From: UWMA-0277 sp965183885 | Lineage (GTDB): Bacteria; Bacteroidota; Bacteroidia; Flavobacteriales; BACL11 | DNA: 64,000 nucleotides | Reading direction: 5' to 3' | NCBI GenBank assembly: GCA_965183885.1 | Contig: OZ238992.1 | Location: forward strand, 1,674,001 to 1,738,000 | In this document: positions 41,657-50,237 of the stretch, piece after piece | Numbering within the stretch: the stretch's first letter is position 1 | How the letters are laid out: the number at the start of each line of letters is the position of its first letter | Made by a program: the position numbers and the translations under genes | Notes under the pieces: model-generated | What the model was told of the DNA's origin: nothing | The model's input: the letters and a program-made list of their open reading frames with translations, nothing else | Database searches by the model: none

Positions 41657-42970
41657 ATGAGAGCAAAAAGTTATAAAAAGAATAAGATAAATGTTATCAC
41701 TTTAGGGTGTTCTAAGAATGTATATGACTCAGAAGTGTTAATGGGGCAGCTTAAGGCTAATAAAATGGAGGTAGAGCATGAATCAGAAGAAGAGGATGCT
41801 AATATTGTAGTAGTAAACACCTGCGGTTTTATTGATAATGCAAAAGAAGAGTCTATTAATACGATTTTAGAACAAGCAGAAAGGAAAGAAGCTGGAGAGA
41901 TAGATAAGTTATATGTAATGGGTTGCCTTTCGGAGCGTTATAAGCCTGATTTGGAAAAAGAAATTACAAATGTTGATCAGTATTTTGGAACTACAGATTT
42001 ACCTATTCTATTAAAGGTCTTAGGCGCTGATTATAAACATGAGTTATTAGGAGAACGTTTAACCACTACTCCAAAGCATTATGCCTATTTAAAAATTGCT
42101 GAGGGTTGTGATAGACCTTGTTCTTTTTGTGCTATTCCGCTAATGAGAGGAAAGCACTTATCTACTCCAATTGAACAATTGGTGAAAGAAGCAAAAAGCT
42201 TAGCAGCAAACGGGGTTAAGGAATTGATTCTTATTGCTCAGGACTTAACTTTTTATGGTTTAGATATTTATAAAAAGAGAAGGTTAGCTGATTTACTAAT
42301 GGAGTTAAGTAAAGTAGAAGGTATTGAGTGGATTCGTTTACATTATGCATTTCCTACAGGTTTTCCTCAAGATGTGCTAGATGTGATAAGAGATAATGAT
42401 AAGGTATGTAACTATATCGATATTCCTTTACAGCATATTAATGATGAAATTTTGAAGTCTATGAAAAGAGGAACTTCACATCAAAAAACTACAGATTTAA
42501 TTAAGCAGTTTAGAGCTAAAGTTCCTGATATGGCTATTCGTACTTCATTAATTGTTGGTTACCCTGGAGAAACAGAAGAAAAATTTCAAGAACTAAAACA
42601 ATGGGTGCAGGATACAAAATTTGATAGGTTAGGAGTGTTTACTTATTCTCATGAAGAAAATACTTCGGCTTATGATTTGGAAGATGATGTTCCTGAGGCT
42701 GTAAAAAAAGCAAGAGCTGAAGATATAATGGATTTACAAACCCATATTTCTTGGGAATTAAATCAAGAAAAAATAGGTAAGACTTACAAAGTGCTATTTG
42801 ACCGTAAGGAAGGAGATTATTTTATTGGGCGTACTGAGTTTGATAGTCCTGATGTTGATAATGAAGTATTAGTAAAAGCAAAAGATACTTATATAAGAAT
42901 GGGTGATTTTGCTAATATAAAAATTGAAAGTACAGATCATTTTGATTTGTACGGAGTAGTGGTTGATTAA
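41657..42970 (+). CDS. rimO: Ribosomal protein S12 methylthiotransferase RimO
   Basis: A 437-residue radical-SAM enzyme that adds a methylthio group to Asp89 of ribosomal protein S12. The N-terminal cluster domain has Cys in LGCSKNVYDSE, NTCGFID and MGCLSERY. The radical-SAM motif is CDRPCSFC, and the C-terminal TRAM domain begins near residue 370 (GKTYKVLFDRKEGDYFIGRTEFDSPDVDNEV). The sequence groups with RimO rather than MiaB. It abuts ftsY and precedes ffh, which has its own promoter. Confidence 0.96.
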   Translation: MRAKSYKKNKINVITLGCSKNVYDSEVLMGQLKANKMEVEHESEEEDANIVVVNTCGFIDNAKEESINTILEQAERKEAGEIDKLYVMGCLSERYKPDLEKEITNVDQYFGTTDLPILLKVLGADYKHELLGERLTTTPKHYAYLKIAEGCDRPCSFCAIPLMRGKHLSTPIEQLVKEAKSLAANGVKELILIAQDLTFYGLDIYKKRRLADLLMELSKVEGIEWIRLHYAFPTGFPQDVLDVIRDNDKVCNYIDIPLQHINDEILKSMKRGTSHQKTTDLIKQFRAKVPDMAIRTSLIVGYPGETEEKFQELKQWVQDTKFDRLGVFTYSHEENTSAYDLEDDVPEAVKKARAEDIMDLQTHISWELNQEKIGKTYKVLFDRKEGDYFIGRTEFDSPDVDNEVLVKAKDTYIRMGDFANIKIESTDHFDLYGVVVD

Positions 42971-42991
42971 TAATTGAAATCATTATTTTTG
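42963..42991 (+). promoter_or_regulatory. ffh promoter (TTG-N18-TATTTTTG)
   Basis: TTG at 42963-42965, inside the last codons of rimO, and an exact -7 element TATTTTTG at 42984-42991, 18 bases apart. The leader to the ffh ATG is about 18 bases. Confidence 0.6.
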
Positions 42992-43012
42992 CAAATAAAT
43001 AGTTAAAAAAAT

Positions 43013-44359
43013 ATGTTTGAGAATTTATCCGATAAACTAGATAAGGCGTTTAAAGTATTAAAGGGGCAGGGAAGTATTTCCGAAATTAATGTTGCACAAA
43101 CAATGAAAGAAATCCGTAAGGCATTACTTTCAGCGGATGTTGATTTTAAAACTGCTAAATCATTTACAAATAAAGTAAAGGAAAAAGCTTTAGGAGAAAA
43201 AGTGCTTACGGCTATTGATCCTGGTCAGTTATTGACCAAAATAATGAAGGATGAGTTAGCTGAACTAATGGGTAGTGAGCAGTCAGAAATTGATTTGTCA
43301 GGTAATCCAACAGTAATTTTAATTGCAGGTTTACAAGGAAGTGGTAAAACAACTTTTTCTGGTAAATTAGCCTTACACCTTAAGAGTAAAAAGAATAAGC
43401 GTCCTTTATTGGTTGCCTGTGATGTATATCGTCCTGCTGCAATTGATCAGATTGGAGTATTAGCAGAGCAAGTAGGTGTTGATGTTTTTCAGGATAGAGA
43501 AAATAAAAATCCAGTTGAAATTGCTCAAAATGCAATAAAGCATGCTAAAACTAATGGGCATAATGTAGTTATTGTAGATACTGCTGGGCGTTTGGCTGTT
43601 GATGAGCAAATGATGACTGAAATTGCGGCAGTAAAAGGAGCAATTAACCCTAATGAAATTTTATTTGTAGTAGATTCAATGACGGGGCAAGATGCTGTGA
43701 ATACAGCAAAAGCTTTTAACGATAAATTAAATTTTGATGGTGTAGTTCTTACAAAACTTGATGGTGATACTAGAGGTGGAGCTGCACTTACTATTCGTTC
43801 GGTAGTAGATAAGCCAATTAAGTTTATTGGTACTTCCGAAAAAATGGATGGATTAGATGTATTCCACCCTGATAGAATGGCTAGTCGTATTTTAGGAATG
43901 GGAGATGTAATCTCATTAGTAGAACGAGCGCAACAGCAATTTGATGAAGAAGAAGCAAGAAAAGTTCAGAAGAAAATTGCTAAAAACCAATTTGGGTTTG
44001 ATGATTTCTTAAAGCAAATCCAACAGGTAAAGAAGATGGGTAACATGAAGGATCTTATGGGGATGATCCCTGGAATGGGTAAGGCTATGAAAGGAGTAGA
44101 TGTTGATGATGATGCCTTTAAAGGAATTGAAGCTATTATTCATTCTATGACTAAGCAAGAGCGTGAGAATCCTAAAATATTGAATGGTAGTAGGAAAAAA
44201 AGAATTGCTAATGGTAGCGGTACTTCTGTAGTTGAAGTAAACCAACTAATTAAGCAGTTTAGCCAAATGGGTAAAATGATGAAAATGATGCAAGGAGGTG
44301 GAGCAAAACAGATGATGCAAATGATGAAGGGCAAGGGAGGTATGCCTGGAATAAGATAA
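43013..44359 (+). CDS. ffh: Signal recognition particle protein Ffh (SRP54)
   Basis: A 448-residue SRP GTPase with an N domain (1-85), the G domain with GLQGSGKTT, DVYRPAAIDQ, DTAGRLAVDE and TKLDGDTRGG, and a Met-rich M domain (from about 320) ending KMMKMMQGGGAKQMMQMMKGKGGMPG that binds 4.5S RNA and signal peptides. It works with FtsY encoded in the same block. The RNA component is not in this window. folD follows after 29 bases. Confidence 0.97.
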   Translation: MFENLSDKLDKAFKVLKGQGSISEINVAQTMKEIRKALLSADVDFKTAKSFTNKVKEKALGEKVLTAIDPGQLLTKIMKDELAELMGSEQSEIDLSGNPTVILIAGLQGSGKTTFSGKLALHLKSKKNKRPLLVACDVYRPAAIDQIGVLAEQVGVDVFQDRENKNPVEIAQNAIKHAKTNGHNVVIVDTAGRLAVDEQMMTEIAAVKGAINPNEILFVVDSMTGQDAVNTAKAFNDKLNFDGVVLTKLDGDTRGGAALTIRSVVDKPIKFIGTSEKMDGLDVFHPDRMASRILGMGDVISLVERAQQQFDEEEARKVQKKIAKNQFGFDDFLKQIQQVKKMGNMKDLMGMIPGMGKAMKGVDVDDDAFKGIEAIIHSMTKQERENPKILNGSRKKRIANGSGTSVVEVNQLIKQFSQMGKMMKMMQGGGAKQMMQMMKGKGGMPGIR

Positions 44360-44388
44360 TTAAGCTAAAAAACGAACAAAGAATCAGC

Positions 44389-45267
44389 ATGATTTTATTA
44401 GACGGAAAGAAGACATCAAACGATATAAAAGAAGAAATAGCAATTGAAGTAGCTCAATTAATTGCTAATGGAGGTAAAAAACCACATTTAGCAGCAATTC
44501 TTGTTGGTGAAGATGGTGCAAGTGAAACTTATGTGAATGCAAAGGTAAAAGCTTGTGAAAAGGTAGGGTTTAACTCTACATTAGTACGTTTAGATAAGAG
44601 TATTACTGAGGAAGAGTTGCTTAAAGAGGTTGAGAAAATTAATAATAACCTTGATATTAATGGTCTAATTGTACAATTACCTTTGCCTAGTCATATTGAT
44701 GAGATGAAAGTGACTGAAGCAATATTTCCAGGGAAAGATGTTGATGGATTTCATCCTGCAAATATTGGAAAGATGGCTTTAAATCTCCCTACTTTTTTAC
44801 CTGCAACTCCAGCAGGAATCTTAGAATTATTAGAAAGGTACAATATAGAAACCTCAGGAAAACATTGTGTGGTAGTTGGTAGGAGTCATATTGTAGGCTC
44901 TCCCATGAGTATCCTTATGGCTCGAAATAATAACCCAGGAAATTGTACAGTAACGCTTACTCATAGTAGGACTCATAATTTAAAAGAGATTACAAAAACT
45001 GCTGATATTTTAATTGTAGCTTTGGGTAAAGCTGAGTTTATTACTGCAGATATGGTTAAAGAAGGAGCTGTTATTGTTGATGTAGGGATTACAAGGGTAA
45101 AATCAGATAAAACAAAAAGTGGTTGGAAATTGAAGGGAGATGTTGATTTTGATAACGTTGCAAGAAAATGTAGTTTTATTACTCCTGTTCCAGGTGGAGT
45201 AGGACCCATGACTATTGCTATGCTTCTTAAGAATACCTTGAAATCAGCAAGAAAGGGAGTATGTTAA
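44389..45267 (+). CDS. folD: Bifunctional methylenetetrahydrofolate dehydrogenase/cyclohydrolase
   Basis: A 292-residue FolD, which oxidises 5,10-methylene-THF with NADP and hydrolyses the methenyl form, feeding purine and formyl-Met pathways. Landmarks are ETYVNAKVKACEKVGF with the catalytic Lys, IVQLPLPSHID, PGKDVDGFHPANIGKM, VVVGRSHIVGSPMS for the nucleotide, and the C-terminal PVPGGVGPMTIAMLLKNT. The length is normal. It shows no promoter of its own and is probably on the ffh transcript. Confidence 0.97.
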   Translation: MILLDGKKTSNDIKEEIAIEVAQLIANGGKKPHLAAILVGEDGASETYVNAKVKACEKVGFNSTLVRLDKSITEEELLKEVEKINNNLDINGLIVQLPLPSHIDEMKVTEAIFPGKDVDGFHPANIGKMALNLPTFLPATPAGILELLERYNIETSGKHCVVVGRSHIVGSPMSILMARNNNPGNCTVTLTHSRTHNLKEITKTADILIVALGKAEFITADMVKEGAVIVDVGITRVKSDKTKSGWKLKGDVDFDNVARKCSFITPVPGGVGPMTIAMLLKNTLKSARKGVC

Positions 45268-45276
45268 ATATTTTAG

Positions 45277-45284
45277 TATATTTG
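45277..45284 (+). promoter_or_regulatory. -7 element (TATATTTG) for the cold-shock gene
   Basis: Exact TAnnTTTG match 10 bases after the folD stop. The leader to the ATG at 45341 would be about 50 bases and contains a hairpin (45295-45310). Confidence 0.5.
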
Positions 45285-45294
45285 CCAAGTTTTT

Positions 45295-45310
45295 GTGGGG
45301 TTGTTCCCAC
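45295..45310 (+). promoter_or_regulatory. Hairpin in the cold-shock gene leader
   Basis: GTGGG and CCCAC pair over 5 bp with a GTTGTT loop, followed by an AT-rich stretch up to the start codon. A structured leader is common for cold-shock mRNAs; function as a thermosensor is inference. Confidence 0.35.
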
Positions 45311-45340
45311 TAGTATTAATAAATTTTAAAAAAAACAATT

Positions 45341-45538
45341 ATGGAAGGAACAGTAAAATGGTTTAACGCAAGTAAAGGGTATGGTTTTATTGAAGGTTCT
45401 GATGGAACTGATTACTTTGCTCATTTTCAAGAAATTCAAGTAGAAGGATACAAAACTTTGAAAGAAGGAGCTGCAGTAAGCTTTGAAGCAGCTGATGGTG
45501 AAAAAGGACCAGTAGCTAAAAATATTGTAAACGCTTAA
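45341..45538 (+). CDS. Cold-shock-domain protein (CspA family)
   Basis: A 65-residue single cold-shock domain. It has MEGTVKWFNASKGYGFIEG with RNP1 (KGYGFIE) and RNP2 as DYFAHF in place of the more common DIFVHF, then the conserved LKEGAAVSFEAADGEKGPVAKNI. It binds single-stranded RNA and DNA as an RNA chaperone. A clear terminator follows, so it is a single-gene transcript with its own -7 element and hairpin leader. Confidence 0.96.
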   Translation: MEGTVKWFNASKGYGFIEGSDGTDYFAHFQEIQVEGYKTLKEGAAVSFEAADGEKGPVAKNIVNA

Positions 45539-45561
45539 TTAGCATTATATAATATAAGATT

Positions 45562-45589
45562 AAAAACGGGCTATATGCCCGTTTTTTTT
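45562..45589 (+). terminator. Intrinsic terminator after the cold-shock gene
   Basis: A 10-bp stem (AAAAACGGGC / GCCCGTTTTT) with a TATAT loop and T-run. It also has an A-run on the other side and could serve the minus-strand uvrB transcript, whose stop is at 45708. Confidence 0.9.
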
Positions 45590-45707
45590 ATGTCTTAATC
45601 CAGCTCTTGTGCTTAAGCTTGATTAGTAAATACAACTAAAGGGATTTTAGAAAGGAAAGTAATAGTGGAAAAATAAGAAATATTCTTAAGAAAGAGAGAC
45701 TTGTTTT

Positions 45708-47705
45708 TTATTGCCTATCTTTAAGTTTCTTATCTAGTTCTAATAGCTCGTCGCGCAAACGGGCAGCTTCCATAAAGTTTAGATTTTTTGCCATATGTTC
45801 CATTTCTCTTTTGGTATGACTAATCATCTTTTTTAACTGTTCTTTAGTAGCAGAATCAGCATTAGGAGTATTTTTATTTATGGAGGGACCAGTAACCTTA
45901 TAAGGATTTAAGCTATTTACTAATTCACTGTCCTTTTTCTTTAATAAAGGCTTAGGAGTTAATCCGTGTTTTTTATTGTAGGTATTTTGTATATCTCTCC
46001 TTCTTTCTGTTTCATCTATGGTTCTTTTCATAGAGTTAGTGATCTTGTCAGCATACATAATAACCAAACCATTAATATTTCTTGCAGCTCTACCAGCAGT
46101 TTGTGTAAGTGCTCTTTCTGATCGTAGGAATCCTTCTTTATCAGCATCCATAATAGCAACTAAACTAACCTCTGGTAAATCTAACCCTTCTCTTAGTAGG
46201 TTTACTCCAATTAATACATCAAATTCTCCTTCTCGTAATCCATGTAATATTTCTACTCGTTCTAGAGTGTCAACATCCGAATGGATATACCTACATTTAA
46301 TGCTGAATCGTGTAAGATATTTACTGAATTCCTCAGCCATTCTTTTAGTAAGTGTTGTGACTAATACGCGCTCTTTCTTCTTAATTCTTATTCGTATTTC
46401 TTCTAGTAAGTCATCAATTTGATTCTTGCTTGGTCTTACTTCAATTACAGGGTCTATTAACCCAGTAGGGCGTATTACTTGTTCTACTACTACTCCTTCC
46501 GATTTCTCCATCTCATAATCAGCAGGTGTTGCACTAACATAAATAGTTTGGTTATTTATCATCTCAAACTCCTCAAATTTTAAAGGGCGATTATCCATTG
46601 CTGCGGGTAAACGGAAGCCGTGCTCTACTAAGTTTTGTTTTCTAGCTCTATCTCCTCCATACATAGCTCTTACTTGAGGTAGTGTAACATGGCTTTCATC
46701 AATTACAGTAATAAAATCACTAGGAAAATAATCTAATAAGCAGAAGGGTCTGCTTCCTTCATTTCTTCCGTCAAAATATCTAGAGTAGTTTTCAATTCCA
46801 GAGCAATACCCAAGTTCTTTTATCATTTCTAAATCAAAATGGGTACGTTCATCTAGGCGTTTAGCTTCTGTACTAAGTCCTATTTCCTGAAAATAGTCAA
46901 CTTGTTTTTTTAAGTCATCTTGTATTGTTGGTATAGCACTATGTACCTTCTCTTTGGATGCAACAAAAATACTTGCAGGAAAAATTCTAGTTTCAGATAG
47001 GGTATTAATTATTTTTCCATTTTCAGGGTTAAAGCTCTCAATTTCTTCTATTTCATTGCCAAAAAAGTGAAAACGATATGCAATATCAACATGTGCCATA
47101 AAAACATCAACAGTATCCCCTTTAACCCTAAAGTTACCTCTAGTAAATTCTGCTGTAGTTCTGCTATATAGTGCTAGGACCAGTTTTTGTAAAAACTGGT
47201 CCCTACTTATAATATCTCCTTCTGCAATATCAATTATGCCATTATGAAAATCTTCAGGGTTTCCAATCCCATAAATACAGGATACTGAAGAGACTACAAT
47301 TACATCTTTTCTTCCTGATAATAAAGTTGAAGTGGTGTTGAGTCGGTATTTTTCAATCTCTTCATTTATTGATAAATCTTTCTCAATATAAGTTCCTGAA
47401 CTAGGAATGTAGGCTTCTGGTTGATAATAATCGTAATAGGAAACAAAATATTCAACAGCGTTTTCAGGAAAGAACTGTTTAAATTCGCTAAAAAGTTGGG
47501 CTGCAAGTGTTTTGTTATGACAAAGTACTAGAGTAGGGCGGTTTACTTCCATTACAACATTAGCAACGGTAAATGTTTTTCCTGATCCTGTTACACCTAA
47601 TAATGTTTGAAATCTTTCACCTTCATTTAACCCGTCTACTAGTTGTTTAATTGCTTCAGGCTGGTCTCCTGTTGGAGAAAATTCAGATTGTATCTTAAAA
47701 CTCAT
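45708..47705 (-). CDS. uvrB: Excinuclease ABC subunit B
   Basis: A 665-residue UvrB, the damage-verification helicase of nucleotide excision repair. Landmarks are SPTGDQPEAI, Walker A GVTGSGKT, the beta-hairpin region YYDYYQPEAYIPSSGTYIEKD, DESHVTLPQ, the helicase motifs GVNLLREGLDLPEVSLVAI and QTAGRAARN, and the C-terminal UVR coiled coil (MEHMAKNLNFMEAARLRDELLEL) that contacts UvrC. The length is normal. It abuts the DUF349 gene. A 26-bp near-perfect palindrome lies inside the coding region at 47177-47202. Confidence 0.98.
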   Translation of the reverse strand: MSFKIQSEFSPTGDQPEAIKQLVDGLNEGERFQTLLGVTGSGKTFTVANVVMEVNRPTLVLCHNKTLAAQLFSEFKQFFPENAVEYFVSYYDYYQPEAYIPSSGTYIEKDLSINEEIEKYRLNTTSTLLSGRKDVIVVSSVSCIYGIGNPEDFHNGIIDIAEGDIISRDQFLQKLVLALYSRTTAEFTRGNFRVKGDTVDVFMAHVDIAYRFHFFGNEIEEIESFNPENGKIINTLSETRIFPASIFVASKEKVHSAIPTIQDDLKKQVDYFQEIGLSTEAKRLDERTHFDLEMIKELGYCSGIENYSRYFDGRNEGSRPFCLLDYFPSDFITVIDESHVTLPQVRAMYGGDRARKQNLVEHGFRLPAAMDNRPLKFEEFEMINNQTIYVSATPADYEMEKSEGVVVEQVIRPTGLIDPVIEVRPSKNQIDDLLEEIRIRIKKKERVLVTTLTKRMAEEFSKYLTRFSIKCRYIHSDVDTLERVEILHGLREGEFDVLIGVNLLREGLDLPEVSLVAIMDADKEGFLRSERALTQTAGRAARNINGLVIMYADKITNSMKRTIDETERRRDIQNTYNKKHGLTPKPLLKKKDSELVNSLNPYKVTGPSINKNTPNADSATKEQLKKMISHTKREMEHMAKNLNFMEAARLRDELLELDKKLKDRQ
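47177..47202. repeat. Palindrome with 12-bp perfect arms inside uvrB
   Basis: GGACCAGTTTTT and AAAAACTGGTCC are exact reverse complements separated by GT. It lies within the uvrB codons for DQFLQKLV. There is no adjacent T-run, so it is not an obvious terminator. Confidence 0.9.
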
Positions 47706-49475
47706 TTATCCTTTATTTAGGATTTGCAGCTTTTGTTTTAAACTTTCAATCTCAGTATTTGCTTTTTTTATTTGCTGATCAACTTGTTTCCTTAGAGGCT
47801 CAGTACTTTTATTTGTTCCTAAAAATGACTTATTGTTTTCGTATTGAGCAATTTCTTTTTTTAGATTCTGGATTTTATTACGAAGGAACTGTTGTTCGCT
47901 AGCAATAGCTTTGTTATTGCCTTTTATTGAACTTATTTTATTCTGATATTTCTCTTTTTCTAGAGCTTTTTTACTCAACCCTGACTCTTCAAACTTAGTA
48001 TTTACTAGTGCAAAGAAATCATCTCCAATTTTCATTTTATTTCTTGGAACATGTCCAATTTTTTTCCACTGTGCGCTATAGTCTTTAAGAGCTTTTATTG
48101 CAGCCTTACTATCAGTAGAGATATCTAGTTCTTTAACTTTATTAAGAATCTCATTTTTAGCTTTAAAGTTTTGCTCCTTTTCCTTATCTATGCTTTTGTA
48201 ATGTTTCTTACGTGCATTAAAGAAAGTGTCACAAGCAGCTTTAAAACGTTTCCATATTGCATCAGACTGCTCTTTAGGAGAGAATCCTGCTACTTTCCAT
48301 GCTTCTTGTAATTTTATGAGTTTGTTTCCAGTCTCTTGCCAATTGGTATTTTCTTGTAATTTTTCTGCCTGTTCACAGATGTCAATTTTTAAGGCAAGTA
48401 CTTTCTTAGAATCTTCCTTCTTTTGCTTAAAAAATTCATTTTTTGCAGAATAGAAGCTATTTAAGGCTGCTCTTAGGTTTTTCCAAGCAATACTATTGTC
48501 TTCTTTGTTTAGTTTTCCAAGGTCTTTCCATTCTTTATCTAAGCTATTGCATTGGTCAGTAAGTTCCTTCCATTTATTGTGTGAGGTAGGAGGGGTAGTT
48601 GTTAGTGCATTAATTTTTTTACAGATTTCATTCTTTTGGATTAGCTTATTCTGATCTTCTTCTTTTTTCTTTATGAAGTAGTCATTTCTTTTTTTGTTAA
48701 GTGTTTTGCTAATTTGTTGGAAACGTTCCCATAGCTCTTCACGAAGCTCTCGCTTTACAGGTCCAATATTTTTCCAATGTTCATGTAGTTCTTGTAAAGA
48801 GTTATGCATTACATTAAATGACTTTACATCAATTAGGGCTTCTGCTTTTTCACAAATCTTAGTTTTTTCTTCTAAGTTCTTTTTAAAATCAAGGTCTCTA
48901 AGGTCATTATTTATTTTAATGTAGTCATAGAACAACTCAATATGATGGTGATATGACTGCCAGATGTTATTGTTCTCTGTTTGTGGTACGTGTCCAGTAT
49001 TTTTCCACTGTTCTTGCAAAATTCGGAACTGCTCAAAGGTCTTTTTTATAGATTCCTCCTCTTGTGTTAGTTTATCAATGTCAGCAATAATTGCTTTCTT
49101 AGTTTTTAAATTTTTAAGCTCTTCAGCTTCTTTAGCTTTGCGGTATTCAAATTTATTCTTTTTGTAATTGCTAAAAGCTAGTTTAAAACTAACCTCTAAA
49201 GGGCTTAGTTTATTTTCTTTTTCTTCTTCAGGTTCTTTATCTTTTGTATTTTCTTGCTTTTGCTTGTTCTCAGCTTTAAGTTTATGGTAAAATACAGTTT
49301 TAATATCTTCAGTCTCTTTTGCTACAGCATAAGGGTTTGTATTTTTAGCAAGCTCATTAATCTTTTCAATTAACTCATTCATGCTTAAGTTGCTAAGGTT
49401 TTGTGTTTCTTCTTGCATTGTATCTTTTATCGTTTCTACTTCTTTTTTGTATTTTGGATCAGAATCTGTATTCAC
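47706..49475 (-). CDS. DUF349 repeat coiled-coil protein
   Basis: A 589-residue, Lys/Glu-rich cytoplasmic protein made of repeated DUF349 units of about 70 residues. Each has a W..(I/T)G-(H/P)(V/S)P- or similar turn followed by a helix (EQWKNTGHVPQTENNNIWQSYHHH, EHWKNIGPVKRELREELWERF, KEWKDLGKLNKEDNSIAW, EAWKVAGFSPKEQSDAIWKRF, AQWKKIGHVPRNKMK). The C-terminus (about 520-589) is a coiled coil. The function is not established. The start shown is GTG, 22 bases after an exact -7 element; an ATG 19 codons downstream is an alternative. uvrB starts immediately after its stop, so the two are coupled. Confidence 0.88.
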   Translation of the reverse strand: MNTDSDPKYKKEVETIKDTMQEETQNLSNLSMNELIEKINELAKNTNPYAVAKETEDIKTVFYHKLKAENKQKQENTKDKEPEEEKENKLSPLEVSFKLAFSNYKKNKFEYRKAKEAEELKNLKTKKAIIADIDKLTQEEESIKKTFEQFRILQEQWKNTGHVPQTENNNIWQSYHHHIELFYDYIKINNDLRDLDFKKNLEEKTKICEKAEALIDVKSFNVMHNSLQELHEHWKNIGPVKRELREELWERFQQISKTLNKKRNDYFIKKKEEDQNKLIQKNEICKKINALTTTPPTSHNKWKELTDQCNSLDKEWKDLGKLNKEDNSIAWKNLRAALNSFYSAKNEFFKQKKEDSKKVLALKIDICEQAEKLQENTNWQETGNKLIKLQEAWKVAGFSPKEQSDAIWKRFKAACDTFFNARKKHYKSIDKEKEQNFKAKNEILNKVKELDISTDSKAAIKALKDYSAQWKKIGHVPRNKMKIGDDFFALVNTKFEESGLSKKALEKEKYQNKISSIKGNNKAIASEQQFLRNKIQNLKKEIAQYENNKSFLGTNKSTEPLRKQVDQQIKKANTEIESLKQKLQILNKG

Positions 49476-49497
49476 TTTGTTTTGTTAATTTGTAATG

Positions 49498-49505
49498 CAA
49501 ATTTA
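49498..49505 (-). promoter_or_regulatory. -7 element (TAAATTTG) for DUF349-uvrB
   Basis: Exact TAnnTTTG match on the minus strand, 22 bases before the GTG start at 49475. It supports the GTG as reachable, and probably serves uvrB too. Confidence 0.45.
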
Positions 49506-49520
49506 CTAATAATTAGTGAT

Positions 49521-50237
49521 TTATAGATTCCAAATGTTCCAAGATGCTTCTGCTTGTTTTTGAAGCATTTCTAAGCCATTTTTAATTGTACATTTATGTG
49601 CTTTTCCGTATTGTAAAAATAAGCTTTTAGGTGGGTTGTAGGTAAGGTCGTAAAGTAAATGCTTACTGTTTAAGTATTCGTAAGGGATTCTTGGGTATTC
49701 ATCAGTTTTAGGAAATGTTCCTAGGGGAGTTGTGTTTATTATAATATCATTAAACTCAATAATTTGCCTGTCAATATCTAAATAATCAAATGAAGTTTTT
49801 CTGCTTACGGTTTTATGCGCTATGTTGAGCTGTTTTAATGCAAAACGGACAGCTTTTGCACTTCCTCCATCGCCTAATATTAGAGCTTTATTTCTACCTT
49901 CTATAATTGGTTTAAGACTTTGTAAAAAGCCTATATAATCTGTATTGTGTCCTATAAGTTTGCCTTTAATAATTTGTATGGTATTTACTGCTCCTATGCT
50001 TTTTGCAGCAGGGCTTAACTCGTCCAGATAAGGAATGATACTTTCTTTATAAGGGATAGTAATATTTAGCCCTGAGAGTTTATAATCTTTAATTAATTCT
50101 GGAAATTCACTTATCTTAGCTAATTCAAAATTGAGATACTGACATTTGCTAATACCTTCTTTAAAGAATTTTTCATTAAAATATTGTACCGAGAATGAGT
50201 GGGTTAGTGTTTTTCCGATTAAGCCAAAAGTTCGCAT
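49521..50237 (-). CDS. aroE: Shikimate dehydrogenase
   Basis: A 238-residue NADP-dependent shikimate dehydrogenase of the aromatic amino-acid pathway. Landmarks are FGLIGKTLTHSFS (substrate Ser), NITIPYKE with the catalytic Lys, GAVNTI, HNTDYIGF and the Rossmann ALILGDGGSAKAV. At 238 residues it is slightly shorter than E. coli AroE (272), as is common in Bacteroidetes. It follows the DUF368 gene without a gap, so it belongs to the phosphosulfolactate synthase-DUF368-aroE operon. Confidence 0.93.
   Translation of the reverse strand: MRTFGLIGKTLTHSFSVQYFNEKFFKEGISKCQYLNFELAKISEFPELIKDYKLSGLNITIPYKESIIPYLDELSPAAKSIGAVNTIQIIKGKLIGHNTDYIGFLQSLKPIIEGRNKALILGDGGSAKAVRFALKQLNIAHKTVSRKTSFDYLDIDRQIIEFNDIIINTTPLGTFPKTDEYPRIPYEYLNSKHLLYDLTYNPPKSLFLQYGKAHKCTIKNGLEMLQKQAEASWNIWNL

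Noticed and set aside
47177..47202. uvrB palindrome as a transcription terminator
   Set aside because: There is no T-run on either strand after the arms and it lies inside conserved codons, so premature termination is unlikely.
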